DNA from: Gnetum montanum
Lineage: Eukaryota > Streptophyta > Gnetopsida > Gnetales > Gnetaceae
Assembly: GCA_015680685.1 (NCBI GenBank)
Contig: MNCI01030091.1
Span: 2,011 to 66,010, forward strand
Direction: 5' to 3'
Length of the DNA stretch: 64,000 nucleotides
Part shown: piece by piece, positions 47,975 to 58,189 of the stretch
How the letters are laid out: each line of letters begins with the position of its first letter
How positions within the stretch are numbered: the first letter of the stretch is position 1
Notes under the pieces: model-generated
What the model saw: only the letters and a program-made list of their open reading frames with translations
The model's database searches: none
What the model was told of the DNA's origin: nothing
Made by a program: the position numbers and the translations under genes

Positions 47975-48240
47975 TCATGATATCGGGTCCCCAATATTTG
48001 GTCAAATGCGATATTAGGGCTACGCTATTGTGTCCTCAAAATCTATATATATGAACCCCCCCCCCCCCCCCCCCCCCCNNNNNNNNNNNNNNNGAGGAAA
48101 TTTTTTAAATTTTCTCCTATGACTTACGAGTTGCACACCTCTCAATCTACCAGCCATAACACGCTCACTAGCACTCTGATTTTCATTCTGTCTAAACCTA
48201 CTTGAACTTAGAGTGTTCAGCTTAGTCGTGGGGGAGGGGT
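47975..48240 (+). promoter_or_regulatory. B1 internal U3-like fragment, gap and polypurine-like motif
   Basis: 47975-48055 looks like a decayed LTR U3: gatatcgggt, caatattt and gatattaggg cores followed by TATA-like ctatatatatg. After the poly-C/N gap (48056-48093) comes 130 bp of unassigned sequence, then TCGTGGGGGA (48226-48235), a second polypurine-like motif like the one at B1's 3' end. The long aORF begins 300 bases later. The fragment may be a captured LTR piece that now serves as an internal promoter, or just a relic. Confidence 0.45.
48056..48093. other. Poly-C run and assembly gap
   Basis: 23 consecutive C followed by 15 N. The N run marks a sequencing or assembly gap; the C run is probably a read-end artefact. 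Confidence 0.9.
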
Positions 48241-48549
48241 ACATGCTAAATTGTGCATAAATTTTTTGAAATTCATCATTGCCCGAAGGACACTATCAAG
48301 GGTAATTAATTATAAAACTAATGAGCATGTGCCAAAAACAATTTCATCTCCTCATATATACTGGGAAATTAAACTTTGAAGCCACCTAAGAAAAGTGTGC
48401 CAAATATTAAAACTTTTTGGGGATATTTCCATAAAAATTTCTAACTTTAAATCACACAGAATAAAAAGGAAATTCATTAAGGTAAGGAGTAAGGCATAAC
48501 TTAACTTTGGTAAGAAACCTTACTAATGATTTGCCCCGTGTAATTGCAG

Positions 48550-51318
48550 ATGGCCCCAAAGCATGGACAACAAGAAGGTCCCTCTCAAGGTGTGTCTAAG
48601 AGACCCAGGAGAGGTAGAGAATAGGCATCTACCAAATAACATATAGAGTAGGTGGTGCAATCCTTCAATATCCATCAAGAGACTCCTACTACTATACAAT
48701 CAGGACAAGCAGAAGGAGGAACTGCTGCAATTCCTGAATAGGGATAACACATCATGTTTTCCCTGGAATGTATTTAGGCCACTCGTGAAAGGTCCACATC
48801 AGCTGCAGTGATTATGGAATTGAACTTTAAACCCTTCAAAAAATTTGCTCTTGAGGCCATTAGGGACCAACTCAAAGGGTCCCCATTATGGCCTATCCTC
48901 TCTAAAAGTGGGGCCTGGTATTTGGGAGAAATGTACTAGTTTTGGCATAATAAGGAAGAAGGCATCACAGTTGACATTTGTGGTGTGTCTGTCAATTTTT
49001 CTACTAAGGCCATTTTGAAAGTGTTAAAGCTTCCAAATACAAGGCCGAAGGTTGCTCACCTATCCACTTGCTCTGATGCTGATGTATGAAAGGTTTGGTT
49101 GGAGAGGGCGTACGATAAAGAAGATAAGATATATGGAAAATTAACGTTGGAAGGAAGAATCTACTTCAAGATTGGTACTTATCACATCTTCCCCACAAAA
49201 GGATTAATAGGATTTCAACATATGTGGCAAGAGGAAGTACGATATTGATGGGAAAGGTTAATGCTAACCTACCCCATCTATATCTCATGGAGATCTTAAG
49301 GTGGTTCGAAGAATGCAAGATAGAGAAGTTTGTATTGCCCTGTCGTTGTCTCATTAGGAAGTGGTGCAAGCATGCTAGTATTCTAGGGTACACCAATGAA
49401 ATCCCCAGAAGGGTCCAAAATGCTTCATTTGCTAAACTGATAAAGCCACCAGCTCCAAGAAAAAGTGTTGGTGAGACGCTGGAGCCACAGCAAGAACAAG
49501 AACAGATGGTAGGGCCCACTACAACTCAAACTGCAAGGCCTAGCCAACTTCCAAGCTCAAGGTCCAATCAACAACAAGAAGCGAGAGCCAACATGAGCCA
49601 GTGAGATCAACCACCACCATCACCATAGGATTACTGACCGTCAATGAGCCACCTCAGGGCCATCGTTGAGTCGGTTAGTTGGGGGAGTCGTGATGATGCT
49701 AATCTCTTCTGCATCATCAATGATACTATACAACCCACTATCACTATAGATCATGCATAGGGAGAGGTGTCCATTCTGATAGGAGGAGGAGAGACTGATT
49801 GGTCACAACAGATTTTAGGAAATGCTGCATCCTTTCAGGTGTAACTCAAGACTAGTGAAGGGGTCATAGTGGTGGTCATGTAGCACCAGGATGCAGTAGG
49901 AGCTGTAGAAGTTGTTGCAGATGACATCAAAGAATCCTTCAACATCGTTGTTGTGCCACCGACAAACGTCACAAGAGCACGTGATGCTCAAACATTAGTC
50001 AGCCCCTCGATGAATCCTATGAAGCATGAGGATGTGCTTGATTGGTTGCTGCAAATAGGATAAGCAATGACATCCTTGTTCGACATCCAAAAAGATGGCA
50101 TGGCAGCATAATTAGACCTCATCTCTACCAAGGAAAAGCTAGTCATGGTAGAGATCAGGGCCAAGCATGTAGAAGCAGAGTTAGCAAAACTCCAAGAGAG
50201 GCTCGTAACCTTGCAAGCTACATAGTGGGGCCCCTCTCAATTTTTTTCCATAGACCAACTAGACACCTTTAGGACTGAGCAACTTAATAAATTGTTGGAA
50301 AATAATAGAAGAGTGGTAAAGGAGAAAGAGAAGGCCAACTAGGATGCCTCCAAGGCACAAGTGAAAACCTATGCGCATGCTAAGGCACTTAGAGCATTAC
50401 AAGAGGAGAATAAATAGCTCGCTGTTGACAATCTTTGATTGATCACTATGAAGAAATAGAAGATTTTTCTTGAAGAAAAATTTTGATAGTTATGAGAACA
50501 ATTGATCAGGGTCAATCAAGATATGAACCGTTTGGCTAGAGAAAATTGAACCCTCTTAATGGAGAAGGTATCCGTTAGAAGATGGCCATCGAAATAAGTA
50601 CTTGGAAAGATAAAGCCAAGTAGCACAAAAAGTTAAAGGAGCATTTCTAAGACCAGGTGAGGATGTATAAGCAAATCATTGAGAAGAAAATTCATATGGC
50701 CAAGGCCCACATGAAAACTTTTAGTGCTCAACACACTGATTGATGAGCCATATTGGACACATATGCATTTGCCCACTAGGCAAAAACTAAAAGCTGGGAC
50801 TTGCAGATTCAAGATTTTATAGAGTACATGGAATTGGCAAACCTGTGGTATGCCAATCTAGCCATGTTAACAATAGGGCACCAGAGGATAGAGCTCGAGG
50901 GATAGGTAGCTACCACCTATACCAAATATGAAGCAGAATTTGTAGAGCATAAGAAAACATTGTAGAAGCTGGAAGTTGCAAATTCTAAACTAGAGGTGAT
51001 TAAAGCAAGATACCAAGGACAAAAAGATGTTACAATGGACTTGGCTCGACAGCTTACAAATTTTCAAGAGTACATGGACAAAGCTAAAGCCTACAAGGAG
51101 GAACAACAGTTGTTTGCAGCTTGGTATGTTAAATCAAACAAAATGTTTCCACAACTACTGTGCCCATGGGAGATGCCAACTCCATCAAACATTGGAGCAT
51201 TAGCATGGACAACACAAGATCCCCAAATAGAAGAGTAAAATCTCCAAGCACTACTTCAATGTCATCAAATTCCAAAACCTAGAGCACAAGACAAGGGGAA
51301 GCAACCCATGGAGGAGTG
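48550..51318 (+). pseudogene. B1: long additional ORF (aORF)
   Basis: About 920 codons in shifting frames. It starts MAPKHGQQEGPSQG after a splice-acceptor-like taattgcag. N-terminal domain at about 48800-49450 (FKKFALEAIRDQLKG, LTLEGRIYFKIGTYHIFPTK, ANLPHLYLMEILRWFEEC, FVLPCRCLIRKWCKHA), then a Gln/Pro-rich linker (49450-49620), a variable region, and from about 50270 a long Lys/Glu/Leu coiled coil (NKLLENNRRVVKEKEKAN and on) to 51100. The C-terminus MFPQLLCPWEMPTPSNIG...KGKQPMEE is shared with A1. No signal peptide, membrane span or catalytic motif is recognised. Homologous to the aORFs of D1 and D2. Confidence 0.65.
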
Positions 51319-51521
51319 ACCACCACCTAGAACTACATGAGTTCCACAAAATTTTGTAATTTTGTGATTTTGCATTTTTTGTATTGTGTCCCAATTTTTT
51401 TCTATTAATTTTTCCACTACAGCATGAATAAATTTCATATTAGTCAATAATCTCATACCTATCCACTGTGTAATCAATGGGGCTTGTTCTCATTTTGACT
51501 CAAGGACAAGTTTTCATTTAG

Positions 51522-51532
51522 TCGTGGGGGTA
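51522..51532 (+). promoter_or_regulatory. 3' polypurine tract of B1
   Basis: TCGTGGGGGTA directly before the LTR start TGATGAATTGTG. Confidence 0.85.
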
Positions 51533-52072
51533 TGATGAATTGTGATTCATTAGGCTACAATATCGGACCCCTGATATTGGATCCATGATATCGGGTACAT
51601 GATATCATAGCCCAAATAATGATATTGGATACACAATATTGTGACTCCTGTGTGAGCCTATAAATACACATGTAGGCACACGAGAGGAGTTAGTTTTTCA
51701 ATAGTTAGTTTAGTGTTAGAGTAGAGTCTTTTTGTTATTTTTTCCTCTCAACCCTCTCTTCTAGTGCATGCCCATAGTGTGATGATTGTAATTGTACGAT
51801 AACTTTATTCGAGTGTGATGTACTTGGACACGTGCACGACCAGAAATAAAGATCAAGATTACTTCATCATTGCAGCATTCACTTAATTTAATTAATTATT
51901 TATTATTATTATTTATTACTTTCGTAGTTAATATCTCTTTACCCTAAACTCCTTAAATGTAGAATGAGTACAACTTAATCACGAGCATTTAAGTGTGACT
52001 ACTTGGTATCCCAGTAGTGTATCTAGGCCATGCACCTAGTAATCCCAGTGGTAGTTATGTAGGAGGTCATAT
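51533..52072 (+). repeat. Truncated 3' LTR of B1
   Basis: Co-linear with 43777-44330 of the 5' LTR (GATATC-type array 51570-51650, TATAAATA 51659-51666, aataaagatc near 51846). Homology ends at about 52072 (ggtcatatcc), so roughly 340 bp of the U5 side is missing and RT coding sequence of C begins at once. Confidence 0.85.
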
Positions 52073-52091
52073 CCTAAACTCATAGGGATTG

Positions 52092-54560
52092 ATCCTAGGA
52101 GATGCTAGCACTGCATCTACACTAATTCAGCCATGAAGCCAAAGAGACAGCCATAGAGGTGATTGAACCCTACACTAAAGCAAATTTTCAAGAATGAAAT
52201 TGAACAACATCTCAAGGTGGGGTTCATTTATCCCATTGTGGATAGCGAGTGGATTAGTCCACTTATTATTGTGCCTAAGAAATATGGAAAATGGTGGGTC
52301 TACATCAATTTTCAGCTACTGAATATGGCAACATTCAAGGACCATTTTCCATTGTCAGTTGTTGATTAGGTGTTAGACATAATCTTCAAGCACTACTACT
52401 ATAGTTTCTTGGATGGTTATAGTGGTTCTAACCAAATACAGATCACGCTAGAGGACCAAGCCATAAAAAAAAACATTCACAGGTCCCTAGGGGACTTTTG
52501 CATATCTAAAGATCCCATTTTTTCTGTGCAATGCCCATGCTACATTCCAACACTTGGTTCTAAGCATTTTTCAATAGCAAATCAGTAGTGGTATGAAAGT
52601 ATTCATGGATAACTTCTTCACTTATGGAGCTACATTTTAGCAAGCCTTGGACTGCCTTGAGAAAGTGCTAAAATGATGTGTTAAAACCAACTTGTGGCTT
52701 GATTAGCATAAGAGTCATTTGATGCTCTAAGAAGGCATTGTATTGGGTCATAGAATATCACAAGTAGTAATTGATGTTGATCCCAAAAAAATAATGGTTA
52801 TCTAAGGAATAACCTGCCAACCAAAAACTTTCAAAGATGTTTGGTCATTTCTTGGACATATTGGCTAATATTAGTGATTTATAGAGAATTTCTTTAATAT
52901 TGTAAAATCATTTGTGGAGTTGAAAAAGAAAGATGCTTCATTTTTCTAGACTGTGGAATGTGAATAAGCATTTCAATAGCTAAAAGAAAAACTAGTAGAA
53001 AATCCAATCCTACAAGCACCTGATTGGTCCAGACCATTTCATTTTACAACAGGTGCATCAAATTATGGCTTGGAAGTTGTGCTTATGAAAATGGATGATA
53101 AAAAATGTCCATATTACATCCAATGCACTAGCTAAAGAATTGTGGATGCATAATTGAACTATACCACTATAGAAAAAGAACTGATGATATTGGTGTTTGC
53201 TTTAGAGAAGTTTAGGCATTATGTGCTTGGATATAATTTTTTTGTGCACATAGACCATAGTGCCACCCACTTCTTAATGAATAAGCTAACGGTGAGCCCC
53301 TGTATCATATGGTGGCTGGTGATCTTACAAGAATTTAATCTTTTGATGATAGATCGAAAGGAAATTGGGAATGTGGTTGTCAATCACTTATCTCAGTTAT
53401 GATGGAACAACAAAGAGGAGGATAATCCACTATTTGATATGTTTCCTAATGAACTCCTCTTTGTTAGAGATATAATTGAACAATTTCCTAATGAGCCTAA
53501 TTGGTATGATGACATTCTCACCTATATTCTTACCCAAGAGATGCCACAAGGGTTAGACCACCAGAAGAAACAATAGTTTCTTCACTAGGTAAAATGCTTC
53601 ATGGAGATCAATAGACATCTCTACAAGGTGTGCACCAATGGCCTAGCTCATTAGTGTGTCCATGATGCTAATCAACTGCATGTTCTCTAAGATTCTCATG
53701 AATGTTCTTATGGGGGCCATTATGCTAGGAGATGCATGACCATTAAAATCATGATGGTAGGATACTATTGGCCAATAATCTTCAATGATGCTCATAAATA
53801 TGTCCACTCTTGTGAATGCTACCAACGAGATGGTGGAATAACTACTCAAATGGAGGGACCTCAATAATGGATTCAACCACTTGAACCCTTCGACATCTAG
53901 GGCATCGATTTCATGAATCCCATCACACCCATGTCAAATGGAAAGACATCCATCATAGTTGTTGTTAACTATTGTATGAAATGGGTAGAAGCAGTAGCCA
54001 TCACTGACTGTACATCTTCTACTACTACTCGATTTATGTAACAAAATGTTGTAAATAGGTTTGGTGTGCCACGTGCATTAATTTTTGATAATGAAACCTA
54101 CTTTATAGGCACTACCTTTTAGAAGCTCATGCAACACCTGGGGGTTGAACATAAACTCACAACACCATACTACCCCTAGGCCAATGGTTAAGCTAAGATT
54201 ACCAATAGATAAATCACAAGGATTCTAATAAGAACTATTAGCAAATATAGGAAATACTGGAGTACAAAACTCAATGATGCTCTTTCAGCCTACCGCTCAA
54301 TATGAAAACTTCCTATAAGCTATTCTCCCTATGGTGTTGTGTATGAAAAATTACCAACACTTCCTATTCAATCCAAACTTCATACACTTTTAATAGCCTA
54401 TGACCTCAACCTTAACTTGAGTCTAGTACAAGAAAAAAGGATTAATGAATCTCAACTTGCTAGACAAAAACCAATTTGTGGCCCTATCATCTAATGAGTT
54501 GCACAAGCCATTCAACAAAAAGTCACATGACCTTAGAATCAAAAAATTCAAACTTCAATG
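52092..54560 (+). pseudogene. pol: C: reverse transcriptase, RNase H and integrase
   Basis: RT: LNPTLKQIFKNEIEQHLKVG, PLIIVPKKYGKWWVYINFQ, FKDHFPLSVVD, YSFLDGYSGSNQIQITLED. The active-site block near 52605 reads FMDN where F/Y-M-D-D is expected, followed by LGHRISQ, ENFFNIVKSFVELKKKDA. RNase H: RPFHFTTGASNYGL, LNYTTIEKELMILVFALEKFRHYVL (53154-53402). Integrase zinc region: HDANQLHVL, GGHYARR, SCECYQ (53659-53826). Core: GIDFMNPITPMSNGKT, VVNYCMKWVEAVAITDC, FDNETYF; the third acidic position reads Lys (NG.AKITN). Gln or Trp codons are often TAG/TAA. At least one frameshift between 52588 and 53154. Confidence 0.88.
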
Positions 54561-54862
54561 AGGAGATAAGGTTTTCTACTAGAACCTCACACATGTACCT
54601 CAACAAACTAAGTTCTAGACATTGTGGGAAGGACCTTATATAATTTATGAAACTGTTCTTTCCAGGGGCCATGATGATCTATAAACCTAAAAGCCCAGAC
54701 AAGAAGCAATTGTTCAACATACAACAAGTTAAACCATTCCATGAGCATATACAACACACGCCTCACCAAATGGACAACGACACTCAATATTTTGGATCTC
54801 TTACTTTCAACTTAGTCATGGAGGAGATGGCTACCCATGTTAACCATATAAGTGGATCCTAA
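54561..54862 (+). pseudogene. pol: C: end of pol (integrase C-terminal tail)
   Basis: Frame-shifted tail of pol: a 71-codon open stretch at 54647-54862 containing IYKPKSPDKKQLFNIQQVKPFHEH. It is matched on the minus strand in D1 (about 29210-29100, PKIPNQKQLVNIQQVKSFF), so it is conserved coding sequence rather than chance. No further domain is recognised. Confidence 0.55.
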
Positions 54863-56500
54863 GTTTTTCATCTTTTTGTTTTATGCATTTTTGTTTTACA
54901 CATTCTTTGTTTTACACTTTTTTTCTACATTATCAATTTTTTAAAATTTTTAGTTTACAAAATCATTAATACATTTGCTATTTCTTGAATATTTTACACT
55001 TTCTTTTATTTTTTCTTTTATTTTGGCATGATTTTCTAACTTTTTTTTAGTAAGTGCCAAGCATAGTGATAATTCATTACTTGATGGTGGTATGTACTAT
55101 TTTGTTATTTGATTATTGGTGTCTAGATTCTAGCTTTGAATTTTGTTACTAATGATTAGGACATAGTTTCTTTTCATGCAACAAGCAGTGAGTCCATAGC
55201 ATCCACCCATCCATAAACTCTATGGTTTTCCTTGTTCTAGAAATGTGCAGCCCATTTTTCATTAACAAAACTATAACAAATTTGTGAATTTGGTAGTTTC
55301 CAAAATTGGAAAGGATTTAAAGTTTGAATAGGATGTGACTTCAAGGGAATTTAGTAATTTTTTGAGCCTTTCTTCTTACTTGGGTGCATGCGTGTTTTCA
55401 TGGATTTCTTACCATTCTATGTTGACCAATAAAAGGAAGTTGAATAAGTATTTGCATGGTGTGGTTCTCATTCGAAAAAAAAAATAATTTGAATTCAAAG
55501 TAGACCCCTTAGATAAAATAAATGAATAATTCTTTGCATAGTATGGTTCCCATTTCAAAAAATAAGAAAAATAAAAAAAATGATGGGAATTCAAAGCACA
55601 CCCCTTAGACAAAATAAATGGGCTACAAGCACTAGTTATGGAACTATAAAGACATGTTACCCATGCCTAAAAGTCCTCTCTAACTAAGGCCCTTCTTCAC
55701 TTCCTACTTTTGTTTTCTTTTGTAATAATGAATGGTGGTTGTTCTATGGAAGCACTCTTGTATCTTTAGGGGGTGGACTAGTTCTTGAATGATGATGTGA
55801 TGTCATAGAATGTAGTTGGTTTTGGTCTAGACTAATGATGGATTTCATCAGGTGACTTAACCACAAATTTCACAAGGGACTTCATGTGACCTTAATTAGG
55901 AACTCCGTTCCACTCTCTCTATCATCCATCTATGCTTTCCATGTCTTACCTCACTACCAGTTTCATGTTCTTGTTTGATGTCTTGGTTTGATGTGTCAAA
56001 ATTCTTAGGTAGTTTCTTTCAGGTGTTTGTACTTAACCTTCCATAATCATTAATCATTCATAGGGCCCGTAGACTTCTCAATTTGAAATTATGCAAGGGC
56101 AGAAAAGGCCTATGCCTACTTTGGGAAGGACCCACTTGCATATCTTTTGGTTGGGTTAATTAAGTTCTTTATTCTCAAACACTCTTACAATCAAACCCTT
56201 GTGTGTTCCCCATTAATGACATCCAATTGTGCACATCTTCACAACATTTTTCAATGTAATTCCCTTTTTATTACTATGAATTCTTAAACCCTCTTCAAGC
56301 ATTTCATCCTATTTGAACTTTTCCAAATTTAATAGACCACTTATCTATTTTACCCTATTTGTTAGTTTTCCTTCTAACACTACTAAAGGAATCAATCGAC
56401 CACAATCATAACCTAGCCAAGCATAACCACTAACAAAACAAGGTACTTAATAGCTATGTGTTACACATTTCATACTAATTCATGATTCTATTATGATTAC
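54863..56500 (+). other. C 3' untranslated spacer
   Basis: T-rich block to 55060, then blocks shared with G (1-1550) and D1's spacer, including an approximately 105-bp duplication at 55440-55620 (gaattcaaagcacacccctt type). No gene is supported; the minus-strand 67-codon frame at 55409-55612 falls in the duplication. Confidence 0.6.
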
Positions 56501-56501
56501 A

Positions 56502-56660
56502 GTGAGAAGCATGGACTAGAAGCAGGGCTATCTTCACTAAGGATGATGCAGAAAGATCACACAAAGAGGACCATTCATGATCGTTGGATCTTTTCTCTTG
56601 CTATTCAGCTACCAAGAGGAGTTGGATGTTAGTTCTGTCTAGGGTGTTCACTTCTCTTAT
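56502..56660 (+). pseudogene. C: aORF remnant
   Basis: Sequence after ttatgattacag (56490-56502) aligns by eye with G's short ORF region (gatcgttggatc.. / tctaggcgttggc.., then cttttctcttgc.. / cttttctcttct..). No open frame of note. It marks the deleted aORF position with its splice-acceptor-like site intact. Confidence 0.4.
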
Positions 56661-56830
56661 CATGAACATCTACTTTTGTAAAAGAATTGTAATCTATACA
56701 CTCGAGCACTTAGAAGTTTGTTTGTTCCATCTTAGTCAATTTTTATGTTAGTTAATAACTCCATAATTTCTAATATTTTGTAAGGAACTTGTTCCTCCTT
56801 TTCTTTACTTGAGGATGTGTTTTTATTCAA

Positions 56831-56841
56831 TTGTGGTGGTA
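56831..56841 (+). promoter_or_regulatory. 3' polypurine tract of C
   Basis: TTGTGGTGGTA before the LTR start TGATGAATCATG, a decayed TCATGGGGGTA. Confidence 0.75.
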
Positions 56842-57715
56842 TGATGAATCATGTTTTGACTGGCTTTGATATTAGAGCCTTGACATCAGATACCTGATGT
56901 CAGAGCCCAGGATGTGATGTTGAATATCTGATATCGCAAGGTATATACTAGCCTATAAATATAGTGCTTGGGCTTACAATTGAGATATTTTTTATATAGT
57001 TTTTCATAGTTTTTGTCATAGATAGCGAAGCTATTGTAATTTTTTTTCTCTAGATTTAGAATATTTTTTGTGTCCACAATAGGAGTTTGAGTATGTATGA
57101 ATCTTTGTTCGAGCACTGATGTACTTGAGCATAGTAGTGTGATGAAAATAAAAATGAATCCTTTTGATCATCCTTGTAACACTGAGAATAGATTAATGTT
57201 TTCTTGATGCATTTAATATTCATGCACTTTATTTTCATACACTTGTCTTTAATGCACTTTAATTAAGCAATTAATTTCTATTTGTTAAGGAACACAAGCA
57301 CAACCATCTCAAGCATACGTGTTACACTTGGTAATCCAGAAATGCTTAACGTTTGGCAACCCAACAATGCTATACGTGTTCAATATGTGTTTAGAAAGTG
57401 GGAATGCATACTTGTATTACACTAGCTAGGAAGTAGATGAATTAGATTTTAAATTTCCCTACCTTTCATTTTGGTTCAAGGTAATTAAATTTATAAAATA
57501 AAAAATGATAGAAATTATATACCTCAGTTACACTTAATCATATACTTGTACCTCACAAGTGGAACTGAGAAGACAATGATCATTCTCAATTCCCATTTCA
57601 CTTTCTAGAGAATTAGTGCACTAGAGAACTATAGGTCCATGGAATTCAACCAAATTGTGTGTGAACACCTTAGTGATTCGTATGTTTGGACGTAGGGATA
57701 CTTCGCTACTCATCA
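56842..57715 (+). repeat. 3' LTR of C
   Basis: 874 bp co-linear with 40237-41077. The U3 contains a perfect inverted repeat at 56881-56902 (TGACATCAG, ATAC, CTGATGTCA). TATAAATA is at 56954-56961. It ends ctactcatca, and D2's LTR resumes next. Confidence 0.9.
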
Positions 57716-58166
57716 TCTAATTAATTAGATAATTAATGAAAATAATAAATGCATAAATGAATCAGTAATCTATTCCAAGTGGGACAAGGTTTGATTAAAA
57801 GGCTCATATTTATTACCATTCACACTGGTGTGTTCAGGTACAATAGTGCTCAAATAAAGATTCGTACAATTTCTGTCTCCTAATATGAGCACTTAGATAA
57901 ATATTCTAACTTTCAAATGACAAAACTACAAGAGCTTTACTACAACTATGATAAGATATTCACAAACATGGTTGGTGATCATGTATTTATAGACCTTATT
58001 CTGAAGCTATGTCAACAAGGCCCTATAGATACAAAAAATGCTACATTGGCATGGCCCTATCGATGGGGAAACACCATGTAGATGGGGCGCTATCGATGGG
58101 GCAACACCATGTAGATGAGGCCACATCCATGAGGGCCCATTGATGCAACACAACAATAATTCATCA
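57716..58166 (-). repeat. D2 3' LTR, right piece (R/U3 side)
   Basis: Continues the LTR interrupted at 40236: 'gagcacttagataaatattctaac' block, TATTTATA at 57984-57991, U3 repeats at 58040-58160 including a 33-bp tandem duplication (58057-58122, ctatcgatgggg... twice), and end aattcatca. Confidence 0.85.
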
Positions 58167-58177
58167 TACCCCCATGA
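58167..58177 (-). promoter_or_regulatory. 3' polypurine tract of D2
   Basis: tacccccatga, that is TCATGGGGGTA on the minus strand, adjacent to the LTR end. Confidence 0.85.
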
Positions 58178-58189
58178 CTAATTAAAAAC

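Larger units (their letters stand above)
43777..52072 (+). mobile_element. Element B1: Athila-like gag + aORF element without pol, nested in C
   Basis: 5' LTR 43777-44666, primer site, gag, spacer, U3-like fragment with assembly gap, long aORF and polypurine tract. The 3' LTR (51533 to about 52072) breaks off about two-thirds through and is followed directly by C's RT. No pol domain lies between gag and aORF, so it is non-autonomous like A1. The left target sequence would be gttat (43772-43776); the right copy was lost with the LTR end. B1's U3 is of the GATATC-array type, whereas A1's is not, although their gags are close. Confidence 0.85.
40237..57715 (+). mobile_element. Element C: Athila-like LTR retrotransposon, host of B1
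   Basis: LTRs 40237-41077 and 56842-57715 share a family-specific U3 (…gccttgaca(t)…gatgtca) and TATA region. Interior: primer site, gag (41720-43585), then B1 inserted at 43777. After B1's truncated 3' LTR come RT, RNase H and integrase (52092-54560), a 3' spacer, an aORF remnant and the polypurine tract. It is inserted in the LTR of D2, which resumes on both sides. Flanks cttaa (40232-40236) and tctaa (57716-57720) are a plausible, decayed target duplication. The segment from the end of gag to RT (protease) was lost together with the end of B1. Confidence 0.85.

Noticed and set aside
52046-52060. gttat near the end of B1's 3' LTR as the missing right target duplication
   Set aside because: The bases align with LTR sequence of the 5' copy (gtcat), so the match to 43772-43776 is probably chance.
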